Shown here piece by piece: positions 7,114 to 16,278 of a stretch of DNA of 64,000 nucleotides. The stretch is taken from the NCBI GenBank assembly GCA_025612245.1, contig JAAXKQ010000008.1, positions 1 through 64,000 on the forward strand, given 5' to 3'. Source of the DNA: Ignavibacteria bacterium (GTDB taxonomy: Bacteria; Bacteroidota; Ignavibacteria; Ignavibacteriales; SURF-24). The position numbers were made by a program, and so were the translations under genes. The notes under the pieces were generated by a model. It did no database searches. It saw only the letters and a program-made list of their open reading frames with translations, and was not told the origin of the DNA. Positions within the stretch are counted from its first letter, which is position 1. The number at the start of each line of letters is the position of its first letter.

Positions 7114-9735
7114 ATGCCTGAGTCTAATACAAGAGAAATTCCCAAAGCTTATAACCCCGGACAGGTGGAAGACAAGTGGTACTCCTTCTGGGAAGGTAAC
7201 CAGATCTACCATTCGGAGCCGGATAAGAATAAAACTCCTTACACCATAGTAATTCCGCCGCCTAACGTTACCGGCATACTTACTATGGGACACATACTTA
7301 ACAATACCATACAGGACGTTTTTATACGCTATAAAAGGATGAAAGGCTTTAATGCCTGCTGGGTCCCCGGAACTGACCACGCCTCAATTGCAACTGAAAC
7401 AAAGGTTACCAACTACCTGAGAGAGCAGGGCATTGAGAAAAAATCAATCGGACGCGAAGAATTCCTTAAGCACTGCTGGGAATGGACTCATAAATACGGC
7501 GGCATTATCACACGCCAGCTCAGAAAGCTCGGCGTAAGCTGCGACTGGCAGCGCGAACGCTTTACGATGGACGAGCATTACTACGATAAGGTAATTGAAT
7601 CATTTGTCGACTTATATAAAAAAGGAAAGATCTACCGCGGATACCGCATGGTAAACTGGGATCCGGCCAGCAAGTCGGCTATCTCCGACGAAGAGGTAAT
7701 CTACCGCCAGGTTAACGGGAAACTCTGGTACCTGAAGTATCCCGTTAAAGACAGCAATGAGTTTATTATTGTTGCTACCACACGCCCTGAGACGATGCTT
7801 GGCGATAGCGGCATTGCCGTTAACCCCGAGGATGAAAGATATGCTCCACTGCTCGGTAAAAAAGTGATGCTCCCAATTGTAAACAGGGAAATACCCATCT
7901 TTGCCGATGAATATGTGGACAAGGACTTCGGCACCGGCGCCGTTAAGGTTACACCGGCTCACGACGTGAACGACTACGAAATGGGCAAAAGGCACGACCT
8001 CGAATTTATTAATATCTTTAACCCCGATGCCACCACAAACTCCAACGTGCCACAGGAACTCCAGGGGCTCGACCGCTACGAGGTCCGCAAGAAGGTCATT
8101 GAAAAGTTTGAAGAGCTGGGACTCCTTTATAAAATTGACGATTATACAAATAACGTCGGATACTCTGAACGCGGAGGAGTGCCAATTGAGCCCTACCTCT
8201 CCGAACAGTGGTTCCTGAAGATGGATGAACTTGCAGCTCCTGCTCTTAAGGCCGTCAGGGACGGAAAAGTTCACTTCCACCCCGAACACTGGGTTAAGAC
8301 TTATGAACACTGGATGGGAAATATTAAGGACTGGTGCATTTCACGCCAGCTCTGGTGGGGACACCGCATCCCGGTCTGGTATAACAACAATACAAATGAA
8401 ATCTACTGCGACACAAAGCCTCCAATGGATATAGAGAACTGGCACCAGGACGAGGACGTGCTCGATACGTGGGCCTCAAGCTGGCTGTGGGCTTTTGACG
8501 TCTTTACCTCAAAAGAAGAACAGGACTATTATTACCCGACAGATACACTTGTAACGGCACCTGACATCATTTTCTTCTGGGTTGCAAGAATGATTATGGC
8601 AGGATTTGAGTTTAAGAAGGATATACCGTTCCACGACGTCTACTTTACAAGCGTCATACGCGACATGCAGGGCAGGAAAATGAGCAAATCCCTCGGCAAC
8701 TCGCCCGATCCCCTGGATGTAATTGCCGAATACGGAGCCGACGCCTTAAGATTCTCTGTCCTTTACCTTGCTCCTCTGGGACAGGATGTCCTCTTCAGCA
8801 CAGAAAAGTGCGAAATTGGACGTAACTTTGCTAACAAAATCTGGAACGCCGGACGCTACCTGCTCATGAATGCTCAGTCGGTTAAACTCGATGAAAACCT
8901 TAAGGATAAACACCTCGACTTTGCCGACAAGTGGATCATCTCGCGCTTTGAAAGCACACTCCACCAGATAAATGAAGCCATGGACAGCTTCGACGTCAAT
9001 AACGCGGTTAAGATCATTTATTCCTTCGTATGGAATGACTTCTGCGACTGGTACATAGAAATGTCTAAAAGCAGGCTTTATTCGGATGACGAAGAGGTCA
9101 AGTCGGCCGTCCTTACAAGAGCAATCAGCCTCTTTGAGGAAATGCTGAAGATCGTACATCCTTTCATGCCTTTTATCACCGAGGAGATCTGGCACCTCAT
9201 GAAGGAAAGGGGCGAAAAGGAAAGCATTTCACTGAACTGCTTCCCCGAGGAAAACCCTTCTCTTATAGACACCGAGGCTGAAAAAGAGATTCAGCTCGTC
9301 CAGGACATCGTAACCTCAATCCGTAACATCAGGGGAGAGATGAACATCCCTCCATCGAAGTCTATTGACGTCTATATTAAAGGCGGCGACCTGACTGAAA
9401 ACGAAATGGTTTACATCAAAAAGCTGGGCAAGGTCAATAGCCTCTTTGGCGGAAAGGACCTCCTGAAACCCAAGGCTTCAGCCTCCGCGGTAGTTAAGGA
9501 TTCCGAGATATTTATCCCTCTTGAGGGACTAATAGACCTGGACGTCGAGCGCACACGCCTTCAGAAGGATATACAGCGACTGGAAGGCAGCCTTACCGGC
9601 GTAAACAAAAAACTCTCCAGCGAAAGCTTCGTCAATAATGCACCAAAAGACATTGTGGAGAAGGAAAGACAGAAAAAAAGCGACTGGGAAGAAAAGCTCG
9701 GTAAGCTTAAAAACATGCTGGAAGACCTGAAATAG
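7114..9735 (+). CDS. valS: Valyl-tRNA synthetase
   Basis: 873 aa from the preferred start, the normal size for bacterial ValRS (class Ia). The HIGH-type motif is 'PPPNVTGILTMGH' (residues 48-60), and the ATP-binding 'GRKMSKSLGN' lies near residue 520. Between them is the CP1 editing domain, with 'ATTRPETMLGD' and 'FGTGAVKVTPAHD'. The anticodon-binding helical domain and a C-terminal coiled coil ('LDVERTRLQKDIQRLEGSL') complete it. The ORF is open upstream to 6907, but those 69 codons do not resemble ValRS, overlap the divergent gene and cover a candidate promoter, so the ATG at 7114 is chosen. It charges tRNA-Val in the cytoplasm. Confidence 0.97.
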   Translation: MPESNTREIPKAYNPGQVEDKWYSFWEGNQIYHSEPDKNKTPYTIVIPPPNVTGILTMGHILNNTIQDVFIRYKRMKGFNACWVPGTDHASIATETKVTNYLREQGIEKKSIGREEFLKHCWEWTHKYGGIITRQLRKLGVSCDWQRERFTMDEHYYDKVIESFVDLYKKGKIYRGYRMVNWDPASKSAISDEEVIYRQVNGKLWYLKYPVKDSNEFIIVATTRPETMLGDSGIAVNPEDERYAPLLGKKVMLPIVNREIPIFADEYVDKDFGTGAVKVTPAHDVNDYEMGKRHDLEFINIFNPDATTNSNVPQELQGLDRYEVRKKVIEKFEELGLLYKIDDYTNNVGYSERGGVPIEPYLSEQWFLKMDELAAPALKAVRDGKVHFHPEHWVKTYEHWMGNIKDWCISRQLWWGHRIPVWYNNNTNEIYCDTKPPMDIENWHQDEDVLDTWASSWLWAFDVFTSKEEQDYYYPTDTLVTAPDIIFFWVARMIMAGFEFKKDIPFHDVYFTSVIRDMQGRKMSKSLGNSPDPLDVIAEYGADALRFSVLYLAPLGQDVLFSTEKCEIGRNFANKIWNAGRYLLMNAQSVKLDENLKDKHLDFADKWIISRFESTLHQINEAMDSFDVNNAVKIIYSFVWNDFCDWYIEMSKSRLYSDDEEVKSAVLTRAISLFEEMLKIVHPFMPFITEEIWHLMKERGEKESISLNCFPEENPSLIDTEAEKEIQLVQDIVTSIRNIRGEMNIPPSKSIDVYIKGGDLTENEMVYIKKLGKVNSLFGGKDLLKPKASASAVVKDSEIFIPLEGLIDLDVERTRLQKDIQRLEGSLTGVNKKLSSESFVNNAPKDIVEKERQKKSDWEEKLGKLKNMLEDLK

Positions 9736-9738
9736 TTT

Positions 9739-9789
9739 ATTACTCAGGAGTAATTTCCCCGGGGGTTGCAAAAAGCCAAACTCCCGGGG
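9739..9789 (+). terminator. Two stem-loops after valS, weak T tails
   Basis: ATTACTC/GAGTAAT (9739-9754) is followed by a GC-rich 11-bp stem CCCCGGGGGTT/AACTCCCGGGG with one G-U pair (9757-9789). Neither has a good T run, so they may terminate poorly or act as a 3' stabiliser. Confidence 0.45.
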
Positions 9790-9907
9790 CGTTCTCCGCT
9801 TCCTGAAGAAGAGAATATGACTATTCCGATTGAAGTAAATGATTTTTTTTATAGATTGTATTTATAAAGAGTACGTCTGAGCAGTCTCTAACTTAATATT
9901 TACCCGA

Positions 9908-10756
9908 ATGGAAGAAGAAAACAACAAAGAAGAGTCCGAAAAATCGCCAGACCCCGAAAAGATACCTGAATCGGAATCCGGATCAGAAAACAGGCCGGAG
10001 CCTGAAAACCCGCCTGAAGCTGAAAGCAAGCCTGAAACCGGTAGCACTCCCCAGTCTGACGAAAGCAGGCAGGAGGTTCCTCCATCTTCTGAAGAAATCC
10101 CGTATTCCCCGGTCAATCAGCACAAAAGACTCTACAAGTCCAGGACAAACAGAATATTATTCGGCGTCTGCGGTGGCCTGGGAGAATACTTAAACATCGA
10201 CCCCGTTATCATAAGGCTTGTCTTTGTGCTCAGCTTTCTGGTTGGAGGCTGGGGATTTCTGGCCTATATTCTTGTGGCACTCATAATGCCGGGAACGCCT
10301 TCTTCACTCAGGGCTTCCTCCTATGCCGAAGAGGGAAAGGACCCGAAAAAAGATTCGGAAAACGGCAAAATGATACTCGGCTCAGCTCTTATTCTCCTGG
10401 GAATTTACGCCCTGCTGAGAACAACGGGCATGCTGAGATATTTTAACTTCTTCGGCATTACGCATGAATTTATCATACCCGTTATTTTGATTGGACTTGG
10501 AATTTTGCTGCTCGTAAAACACAGGGATTTCCTGTACAAAGAGTCTCCTCCTTCAGGAAAGCTTTACCGCTCCTCCTCCAACAGGATGATTGCCGGCGTC
10601 TGCGCGGGACTGGGAGATTACCTTAACATGGATCCTACACTAATTAGAATAATCTGGGCCATACTGACATTCGGCTCATTTGGAATCGGCATACTGATCT
10701 ACATCCTTTTTGCTCTTTTAGTCCCTTTAGATAACGAGGTAAATCTTGAGAAATAA
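9908..10756 (+). CDS. Tandem PspC-domain membrane protein
   Basis: 282 aa. Residues 1-70 are an acidic Pro/Glu/Ser-rich tail ('PDPEKIPESESGSE'). Two PspC domains follow, near residues 75-125 ('NRILFGVCGGLGEYLNIDPV') and 220-275 ('NRMIAGVCAGLGDYLNMDPT'). Each has a short amphipathic entry and hydrophobic helices, and the middle holds two or three further membrane helices. PspC proteins sit in the inner membrane and act in envelope stress signalling, often with PspA, but no pspA is in the window. The two PspC copies differ enough to suggest an old duplication. No clear ribosome site precedes the ATG. Its end overlaps the next gene. Confidence 0.85.
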   Translation: MEEENNKEESEKSPDPEKIPESESGSENRPEPENPPEAESKPETGSTPQSDESRQEVPPSSEEIPYSPVNQHKRLYKSRTNRILFGVCGGLGEYLNIDPVIIRLVFVLSFLVGGWGFLAYILVALIMPGTPSSLRASSYAEEGKDPKKDSENGKMILGSALILLGIYALLRTTGMLRYFNFFGITHEFIIPVILIGLGILLLVKHRDFLYKESPPSGKLYRSSSNRMIAGVCAGLGDYLNMDPTLIRIIWAILTFGSFGIGILIYILFALLVPLDNEVNLEK

Positions 10757-11252
10757 CCAATCCGTCCTTAGTCTGGTTTTTATTCTTATCCTTTTGGCTT
10801 ATGTTCTCAAATTCTTCGGTATTATTACAACAAGTACCGGAAAGCTCGTCTCATACGCGTTTCTGCTTTACGGCATTGTATCGGTCTATATGACAATGGG
10901 GACGCACAGAAGGGCAGGGCTTTTCTTGGGTACGGCAATTTTTCTTACAGGCGTGGTTTTATTTATAATTGAATACTTCGACATTATACAGCCCGGTATA
11001 CTCGTCCTGCCTTCGCTTTTATTTATCGTGGGAGCCGGATTTTTGATGCTTTTCTTCGACGACTACTCGAACAGGGTTTTTCTTTATACTTCGGCCATAC
11101 TGGTCTTCTTTTCCTTTCTGTCGGCATTTCTGACCAGGAGAGTTCCCTTATTCGGCTTTGCGGGTAGGATTGCCTCTGAGCTTCTGGACTATTATCCCGT
11201 TTTTATTATACTCCTTGGCGTATACATTCTTCTTAACAGAAAAAGGCAGTGA
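10746..11252 (+). CDS. Small multi-pass membrane protein next to PspC gene
   Basis: 168 aa, almost entirely hydrophobic, with about five to six predicted membrane helices separated by short polar turns (for example 'MGTHRRAG', 'DDYSNR', 'LTRRVPLFG'). I recognise no family with confidence; it resembles the LiaF/DUF5668-type membrane proteins often found with PspC genes. Translation starts at TTG, with GAGG seven to eight bases upstream, inside the last codons of the PspC gene (11-bp overlap). This arrangement means coupled expression and probably a joint function in the membrane. Confidence 0.7.
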   Translation: MRNNQSVLSLVFILILLAYVLKFFGIITTSTGKLVSYAFLLYGIVSVYMTMGTHRRAGLFLGTAIFLTGVVLFIIEYFDIIQPGILVLPSLLFIVGAGFLMLFFDDYSNRVFLYTSAILVFFSFLSAFLTRRVPLFGFAGRIASELLDYYPVFIILLGVYILLNRKRQ

Positions 11253-11293
11253 CCCTTTTCAGTTTTTGTTGTCTTCTTCTTTAAGTTCTGATT

Positions 11294-11716
11294 TTATTTC
11301 ACATTCAGCTTGATCTGCATTAATGCCTTTGCATCCGCAATATCTTTTCTGCGTTTGAAGATTATTGTAATACCCCGGATCTTGTTGTAGTGTTTTCCTT
11401 CCGTAAACATCCCTTTTAATTCTTCGGATATGGAGCTTTTCAAGATTGCCTCTTCTGCCCGGTCGGTAAAATAGAAAGTTACCCGGAAAGTATCCTTAAT
11501 TAAAGAGAGCCAGAAGATGGTCTTAGTCTTTCGTGTAACCTTCAGAAGCCAGCTTTTCCCGTCTTTGTAATACCTCCACTGCTCTTCCAGGTCGGGATAA
11601 GCTTTGTGGATATATTCGAACATGGAATTCCAAAGTACACCGTATTTCCCAATTTGGGAAAATATTATTTCTTCTGTCGGGAATACGTTTTGATCTGTCA
11701 GAACCGGTGCTTCCAT
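11294..11716 (-). CDS. DUF3788-like protein
   Basis: 140 aa, soluble, no signal peptide. The layout of an N-terminal 'LWNSMFEYIHKAYPDLEEQW', then 'GKSWLLKVTRKTKTIFWLSL', a beta-rich middle and a C-terminal 'GKHYNKIRGITI' followed by an isoleucine-rich strand fits DUF3788. This family of small proteins (YdhG-like fold suspected) is usually near WYL or YafY-type regulators. Its function is unknown. The ribosome site GGAGG lies nine bases before the ATG. It is divergent from the YafY-type regulator gene at 11872, which may control it. Confidence 0.7.
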   Translation of the reverse strand: MEAPVLTDQNVFPTEEIIFSQIGKYGVLWNSMFEYIHKAYPDLEEQWRYYKDGKSWLLKVTRKTKTIFWLSLIKDTFRVTFYFTDRAEEAILKSSISEELKGMFTEGKHYNKIRGITIIFKRRKDIADAKALMQIKLNVK

Positions 11717-11871
11717 GATAATATTCCTCCGGATTGTTCAGAGTGAAACTATTAATTTCCAGGGCTTTAAGCAAGCAGATTTTCCAAAGTATGGTTTTGC
11801 TTTCTGTTTTAATTCCAGTATTAAATCATTAATTTATTTCTGAATATTCCAAAGAAAAAGAGAAATGATAT

Positions 11872-12825
11872 ATGCGCATAGACAGGATGCTGGGCATAGT
11901 GGTATTGCTGCTAAACAGGAACAAAATAACGGCAAAGGAACTCTCCAGGCGCTTTGAGGTGTCGGTAAGGACAATCTACCGCGATATTGAGGCAATTAAC
12001 CTGGCGGGTATTCCAATTATATCTTTCCCCGGCAGCAAGGGCGGTCTTGGGATAATGGAAAACTACCGCTTAAACGGACAGGTATTGTCGCTTGATGATA
12101 TGACTTCGATTATCTCTGCCTTAAGAAACGTAAACCGGACGCTCGGCAATACGGATCTTGAGACCGTATCGGAGAAAATCCTGAATCTGATTCCCAAAGA
12201 CAAAATCGATTATATAAAACGTCAGCCGGAGGAATTCTGCATCGATTTAATTCCATGGAATTTCAGGGATAAGTATAAAGATTTTCTGAAAATCCTCCAG
12301 TGCGCCATTTCTGAAAACCGTGTTACGAAATTCTTTTACAGAAACATGCGCGGTGAAGAAATGATAAGGATAGTTGAGCCCATGACGCTTGTATTTAAGG
12401 GGTATGCATGGTACCTCTTTGCATTCTGCCGCAAGCGCAGCGACTACAGGATATTCAAACTTTCAAGAATTGAAGGAATTGATGTTCTGCCCGAAAGATT
12501 TACCCGCAAAGAGACGACCTACCATGAAGCTATGAAGCTGCAGGCCCCACCAAAGAACCTGGTTAATATTACCATGAAATTTTCTCCCGTAATAAAGCCC
12601 CAGGTTGAAGAGTTTTTTGAAGAAAGCATCGTAAAGACGCTTGGTGACGGGAGCTTTATTGTATCCGTCACATTTCCCGAGGATGAATGGGTATATTCGA
12701 CACTTTTAGGCTTTGGAGAGCATATGGAAGTCCTGGAGCCCGGGCACATAAAGGAAAAGCTCCGGGAAAAGATAAAAAAAATGTCCCTCCTCTACAATGC
12801 TGACATAATGCTGTCACAGCACTAG
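11872..12825 (+). CDS. YafY-family transcriptional regulator (HTH-WYL)
   Basis: 317 aa. Residues 1-60 are an HTH_11 winged helix ('ITAKELSRRFEVSVRTIYRDIEAI', shown in part). Residues 140-225 are a WYL domain with the marker 'GYAWYLFAFCRKRSDYRIFKL', where WYL and the conserved Arg residues bind a ligand, usually nucleic acid or a nucleotide. A C-terminal WCX domain follows. It is likely a DNA-binding repressor or activator sensing an unknown ligand. It is divergent from the DUF3788-like gene and lies just upstream of a small zinc-ribbon gene on the same strand (60-bp gap), so either neighbour could be its target. Confidence 0.88.
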   Translation: MRIDRMLGIVVLLLNRNKITAKELSRRFEVSVRTIYRDIEAINLAGIPIISFPGSKGGLGIMENYRLNGQVLSLDDMTSIISALRNVNRTLGNTDLETVSEKILNLIPKDKIDYIKRQPEEFCIDLIPWNFRDKYKDFLKILQCAISENRVTKFFYRNMRGEEMIRIVEPMTLVFKGYAWYLFAFCRKRSDYRIFKLSRIEGIDVLPERFTRKETTYHEAMKLQAPPKNLVNITMKFSPVIKPQVEEFFEESIVKTLGDGSFIVSVTFPEDEWVYSTLLGFGEHMEVLEPGHIKEKLREKIKKMSLLYNADIMLSQH

Positions 12826-12885
12826 CTTATGTTTGTTATGTGAGACTAAGTTAATATTACATTACAAACAAAAGGAGATTAGAAA

Positions 12886-13125
12886 ATGGAAATGAAATTC
12901 TGTCAGTCCTGCGGCGTTATTTTAGACGGCAGTGTTGCCAAAGAAGGGGCACCTGGATTCTGCACATGGTGTGTAGATGAGAAAGGGAACTTAAAACCGA
13001 AGGAAGAAGTAAAGGCCGGCGTGGCAGATTGGCTGAAGTCATTTGCCCCTAAAGAAGGCAATCCTGATTTTATGAAAAGGGCGGAAAACTACTTAAATGC
13101 AATGCCTGCCTGGGCGAAGGAATAG
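12886..13125 (+). CDS. Small putative zinc-ribbon protein
   Basis: 79 aa. 'FCQSCGVILDG' at residues 4-14 and 'GFCTWCVDEKG' near residue 30 form a four-cysteine zinc ribbon of the type annotated as putative zinc ribbon (zf-ribbon_3/PF12674-like). The C-terminal part 'YLNAMPAWAKE' is also typical of the family. The role is unknown; it is often a downstream partner of WYL regulators or AraC-type proteins. The strong ribosome site AAAGGAG lies eight to nine bases before the ATG. Confidence 0.8.
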   Translation: MEMKFCQSCGVILDGSVAKEGAPGFCTWCVDEKGNLKPKEEVKAGVADWLKSFAPKEGNPDFMKRAENYLNAMPAWAKE

Positions 13126-13152
13126 CCCCAAATCTCACTAAATTGTTTATAA

Positions 13153-13183
13153 AAGCCCGTGTTTTGAAATAAAACCCGGGCTT
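13153..13183. terminator. Bidirectional intrinsic terminator
   Basis: AAGCCCGTGTTTT pairs with AAAACCCGGGCTT with one mismatch, around a 5-base loop. The tail is T-rich on the minus strand (TTTTATAAA) and weak on the plus strand. It lies between convergent genes ending at 13125 and 13228. Confidence 0.7.
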
Positions 13184-13227
13184 CTCAAACGCTATTCTAA
13201 AATCCGGCTGATGCATATACCCATGGG

Positions 13228-14457
13228 TTACCTGCCGCTTAGCTTTATTACAAGGTATACTTTTTTTGAAGGGGAAGTTTTTCCTTCACCATCCTCAAGT
13301 GTCACGGCGTATGAGTCGGCTTTATTTTGCGAGATTTCAGGAACGGAGAAAGGGAAGTACTCAACTTCTCTTTTCGTCCTGAAAGTCCCAAGTGAATAGT
13401 TGCGCCCTTTACTCAAGAGCCAGAGCTGATAAACCTCGCTGTCTTTGAGCGGGGGCATATTATAGAACTGGATTACACCTTCTTTGCCGTTCTGCAGGAG
13501 TGAGAGTTTCCCGAAACCTCCAGGGTTTCCTTCTGTCCCGTCCAGATTAATCGTCCTTAAGTCCTTTGCGCCCAGTATGGCCAGCACCTTCTGGTTCCTG
13601 TCGAGCCTGAGGATTTCACTGTTCAGTGCGTTGACCTGTCCAGAAAGAGAGGCTATCTTTTCTTCTCCCTGGTGAAGCTCGCGGTTCATTACAAGATACA
13701 TTATACCGCCTGAGATGAGGACAAATATTAAAATTGCAGACAGGACAAGTATGTTTCTTAAATAGTTATGTGACCTTTCCTCCTCTTCAAGCTCCAGCTC
13801 TTCTTTCAGCCATCTTTGCTTTTCAGACTCCATGTTGGGTGGTGCTTCCGCACTTTGTGGTTCCGCCACTGTAACTTCTTTTACGGCATCAGGTATAAAA
13901 GCCTCCATGGTCCTGTACATGGGGCTTCCTGCAGCCATCTGGCCTATGCTTCCTTCGGATACGGGTTCATCCTCAGGCGAATATTGCACCTCGGACAGAG
14001 CGCGCCTTACTCCCTTTTTGCTTTCTTCTTTTTCAGCAAATTCCCTTTCGTCAGGGGCAATTTCAACCGTCATTCTGCCGGTTGCCTTAAGGGAAGGGGC
14101 TTCTTTCATTTCCCGGGGTATTTCAGCCAATTTTTCAGAAAATGCACTTTCATTTTCGGGCTGTAGACCTTCCGAGGTAATATCTTTTACCATCTGCCTT
14201 TTCTTTGCCCTTAGCTCCTCACGCATGCGGTAAAGCCTTTTGGCAACCTTGTCCTTCAGCCCGGCTTGCGGCATCTCCAGTTCAAGCATTGCAGGCAAAA
14301 GCGCCATTACATTCTGCAGCTCCCCCAGCTCATTTTCGGGTATCCGCTGACCCGACTTAAGGTATTCAAGAAATTCCCTTTGTTCATTGCTATCCAGGCA
14401 GCCCGCAGAGAATGCGAATATCATTTCGTTGAATTTTTTTCCGCTCAAATTTCCCAT
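13228..14457 (-). CDS. RskA-like anti-sigma factor
   Basis: 409 aa. An N-terminal cytoplasmic sigma-binding region ('FSAGCLDSNEQREFLEYL', residues 13-70) is followed by a long acidic linker (residues ~85-230). One membrane helix lies near residue 238 ('LVLSAILIFVLISGGIMYLV'), then a short coiled coil and a C-terminal RskA domain ('DSEVYQLWLLSKGRNYSLGTF', shown in part). RskA proteins hold an ECF sigma factor at the membrane and release it on a periplasmic signal through proteolysis. The gene starts five bases after the sigma gene, with AAGGAT as ribosome site. The linker is longer than in mycobacterial RskA (~230 aa in total). Confidence 0.85.
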   Translation of the reverse strand: MGNLSGKKFNEMIFAFSAGCLDSNEQREFLEYLKSGQRIPENELGELQNVMALLPAMLELEMPQAGLKDKVAKRLYRMREELRAKKRQMVKDITSEGLQPENESAFSEKLAEIPREMKEAPSLKATGRMTVEIAPDEREFAEKEESKKGVRRALSEVQYSPEDEPVSEGSIGQMAAGSPMYRTMEAFIPDAVKEVTVAEPQSAEAPPNMESEKQRWLKEELELEEEERSHNYLRNILVLSAILIFVLISGGIMYLVMNRELHQGEEKIASLSGQVNALNSEILRLDRNQKVLAILGAKDLRTINLDGTEGNPGGFGKLSLLQNGKEGVIQFYNMPPLKDSEVYQLWLLSKGRNYSLGTFRTKREVEYFPFSVPEISQNKADSYAVTLEDGEGKTSPSKKVYLVIKLSGR

Positions 14458-14461
14458 CTTG

Positions 14462-15040
14462 TTATCCTTTAATCAGGTTGTCTTTAAGATTGCCGAGGGC
14501 AATCTGGATCTTACTTTTAACAGTAGGAAGCGGTATGTTCAGTTTCCCTGCAATCGAAGCCTGTGAGAACCCTTCATAAAAAGCCAGATAAATGACGTAC
14601 TTCTGGGCATCTGTCAGCTTATTGAGTGCCGTTTCAACGTTATTTTTCACGTTAAGAGCCGATTCCAGATCCAACTGATCTATGCCTTTGGAAAGGTGGG
14701 GAATAATGAAGGCATTTTCATATTCGTCTGTATATTCCTCGCTTAGCGGATCTTTGCTTCTGTTCCTTCTTAAATAGTCCACGGCCTTGTTCCTCGAAAG
14801 AAGAATTAGCCAGGCGTACACGTTTCCGGTAGAAAAGTCGAAACGCTCGATCTTCCTCCAGACAATTGCAAAGACTTCGGTCAGGATTTCCCCGGCAATG
14901 GCTTCCTCAACTACTATCCTTTTAATAAGGGTAAAGAGTATGGGTGAGTACCGGTCGTATAAGGTTTCCAGCGCTCTGGAGTCGTATGCGGAAATCTTCC
15001 GGAACAGCTCCAGATCAGTTTGTATTGAATAGGTTTTCAA
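14462..15040 (-). CDS. ECF RNA polymerase sigma factor (SigK-like)
   Basis: 192 aa. Region 2 ('ALETLYDRYSPILFTLIKRI', 'VFAIVWRKI', 'YAWLILLSRNKAVDYLRR') binds the -10 element. Region 4 ('LTDAQKYVIYLAFYEGFSQ' then 'IPLPTVKSKIQIAL') binds the -35. Order and content match the SigK class of ECF sigma factors that pair with RskA anti-sigma factors, and the RskA-like gene follows directly. It likely directs an envelope or oxidative stress regulon, including itself. The 200 bp upstream (15041-15240) probably carries its autoregulated promoter. Confidence 0.9.
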   Translation of the reverse strand: MKTYSIQTDLELFRKISAYDSRALETLYDRYSPILFTLIKRIVVEEAIAGEILTEVFAIVWRKIERFDFSTGNVYAWLILLSRNKAVDYLRRNRSKDPLSEEYTDEYENAFIIPHLSKGIDQLDLESALNVKNNVETALNKLTDAQKYVIYLAFYEGFSQASIAGKLNIPLPTVKSKIQIALGNLKDNLIKG

Positions 15041-15240
15041 TTCAACTCTTTTATTTTTAATATCTTACAAAACTAAAGCAATGAAGCTTAAAAATCAATT
15101 CCGCGCTGAAAGCCTCAGCTTAAAGGCTGCAGTGTACCAACAAAGAAATCTAACCGCGGACAATATAAGTAGAAAGAAAAAACGTTATCGGGATTTTATT
15201 TGTATGCGGATTTTAGTTCCTCTTTGGATTACTGTCTCCA

Positions 15241-16278
15241 TTACTCCTTTAACCTGCCATGCAGCACCATGTTTTTGAATGTGACCCTGTCACAGTAGGC
15301 ACAGAAGAATTCTTTGTCGAATAATACAGGATTACCGCCAATTAACTGAAGTTCTCCATTGTATTTCAAAACGTACTGAATATCACTTCCGTTATAATGA
15401 GCCAGACCATCGAACATACTTACGAAAATATCTTTTCCGCTTCTGCCGAATATGTAATGAAAATATTTTTCATCATATATACTGAACAGCTTTATGAAGT
15501 GGCCTAATTCATATTCACAGACGTCTTTGTCTATCCAGAAGTAAAAGTTATCACCTATGTAGTCAAAATTACAAGAGGTGGATTCACCAGGCGGATTCGA
15601 GTAAATCTCCTTGAGCCTGCCGTCTTTCAGTTCATAGAATGCTATGGTCTGTTTGCTTATGCTGTAAGCACTAAGAAAGACCTTACCCTGATATTTCCTG
15701 ACCTTAAGGAACTGGAAAGAAGGGTTGCCCGCAAAAACCTCCTGCCATGACCTCCCGTTATAGTGGAGTATAAACCCCGAGAACTTATCGTACTCATTGC
15801 CCGGAGGGGGAATAATTACTCCGCAGGCATATATGTCATCGGGACTTACTCCATAGACACTGTTTATAATAGTCATGGCATCCTGATACTTATACTCGAA
15901 CTTCTCCGTCCAGACATTCCCGTCATAATGCCAGAGACTGGCATTATCACCTCCCATCCATACGTCATTTTTAGAGAAACCGAACAGGGAGGTCCCCCCG
16001 CAGGTTATGTTTTTTGTATATGGGGTCCATTTCTTCCCGTCGTAGTGCTGAAGCCATAGTGCAGGGTCACCGCCTGGTCCGCAAACCCAGACGTCTTCGG
16101 GAGAGGAGCCCCAGATGGCTTCTACAAAAGTGAGGGTCATGTGAAGTGTATCAATGGTCCACGTATAGTCCCTTCTTCCAGGCTGAGAAGAAGGACCCGT
16201 AATAGAATCATCCTTGCATGAGCTTATGAGTATAAGGATACTGCTCATGGTTATTAGAAATATCTTCCTGTACATCAA
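15241..16278 (-). CDS. Lipoprotein with beta-propeller-like repeats
   Basis: 345 aa. The signal peptide ends in a lipobox 'LILISSC' (Cys ~21). The mature part has repeated blocks of ~45 residues with the pattern WG..PEDVWVCG...LWHYDG..W: 'IWGSSPEDVWVCG', 'LFGFSKNDVWMGG', 'VYGVSPDDIYACG', then more diverged copies. This suggests a beta propeller on the cell surface or in the periplasm, similar to the exo-alpha-sialidase-like propellers of environmental Bacteroidota relatives. No catalytic residues are visible. It stands alone; the strand matches the sigma operon downstream. Confidence 0.75.
   Translation of the reverse strand: MMYRKIFLITMSSILILISSCKDDSITGPSSQPGRRDYTWTIDTLHMTLTFVEAIWGSSPEDVWVCGPGGDPALWLQHYDGKKWTPYTKNITCGGTSLFGFSKNDVWMGGDNASLWHYDGNVWTEKFEYKYQDAMTIINSVYGVSPDDIYACGVIIPPPGNEYDKFSGFILHYNGRSWQEVFAGNPSFQFLKVRKYQGKVFLSAYSISKQTIAFYELKDGRLKEIYSNPPGESTSCNFDYIGDNFYFWIDKDVCEYELGHFIKLFSIYDEKYFHYIFGRSGKDIFVSMFDGLAHYNGSDIQYVLKYNGELQLIGGNPVLFDKEFFCAYCDRVTFKNMVLHGRLKE

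Noticed and set aside
7612-8310. 232-aa minus-strand ORF inside valS
   Set aside because: It is a shadow of the valS frame, without a recognisable domain.
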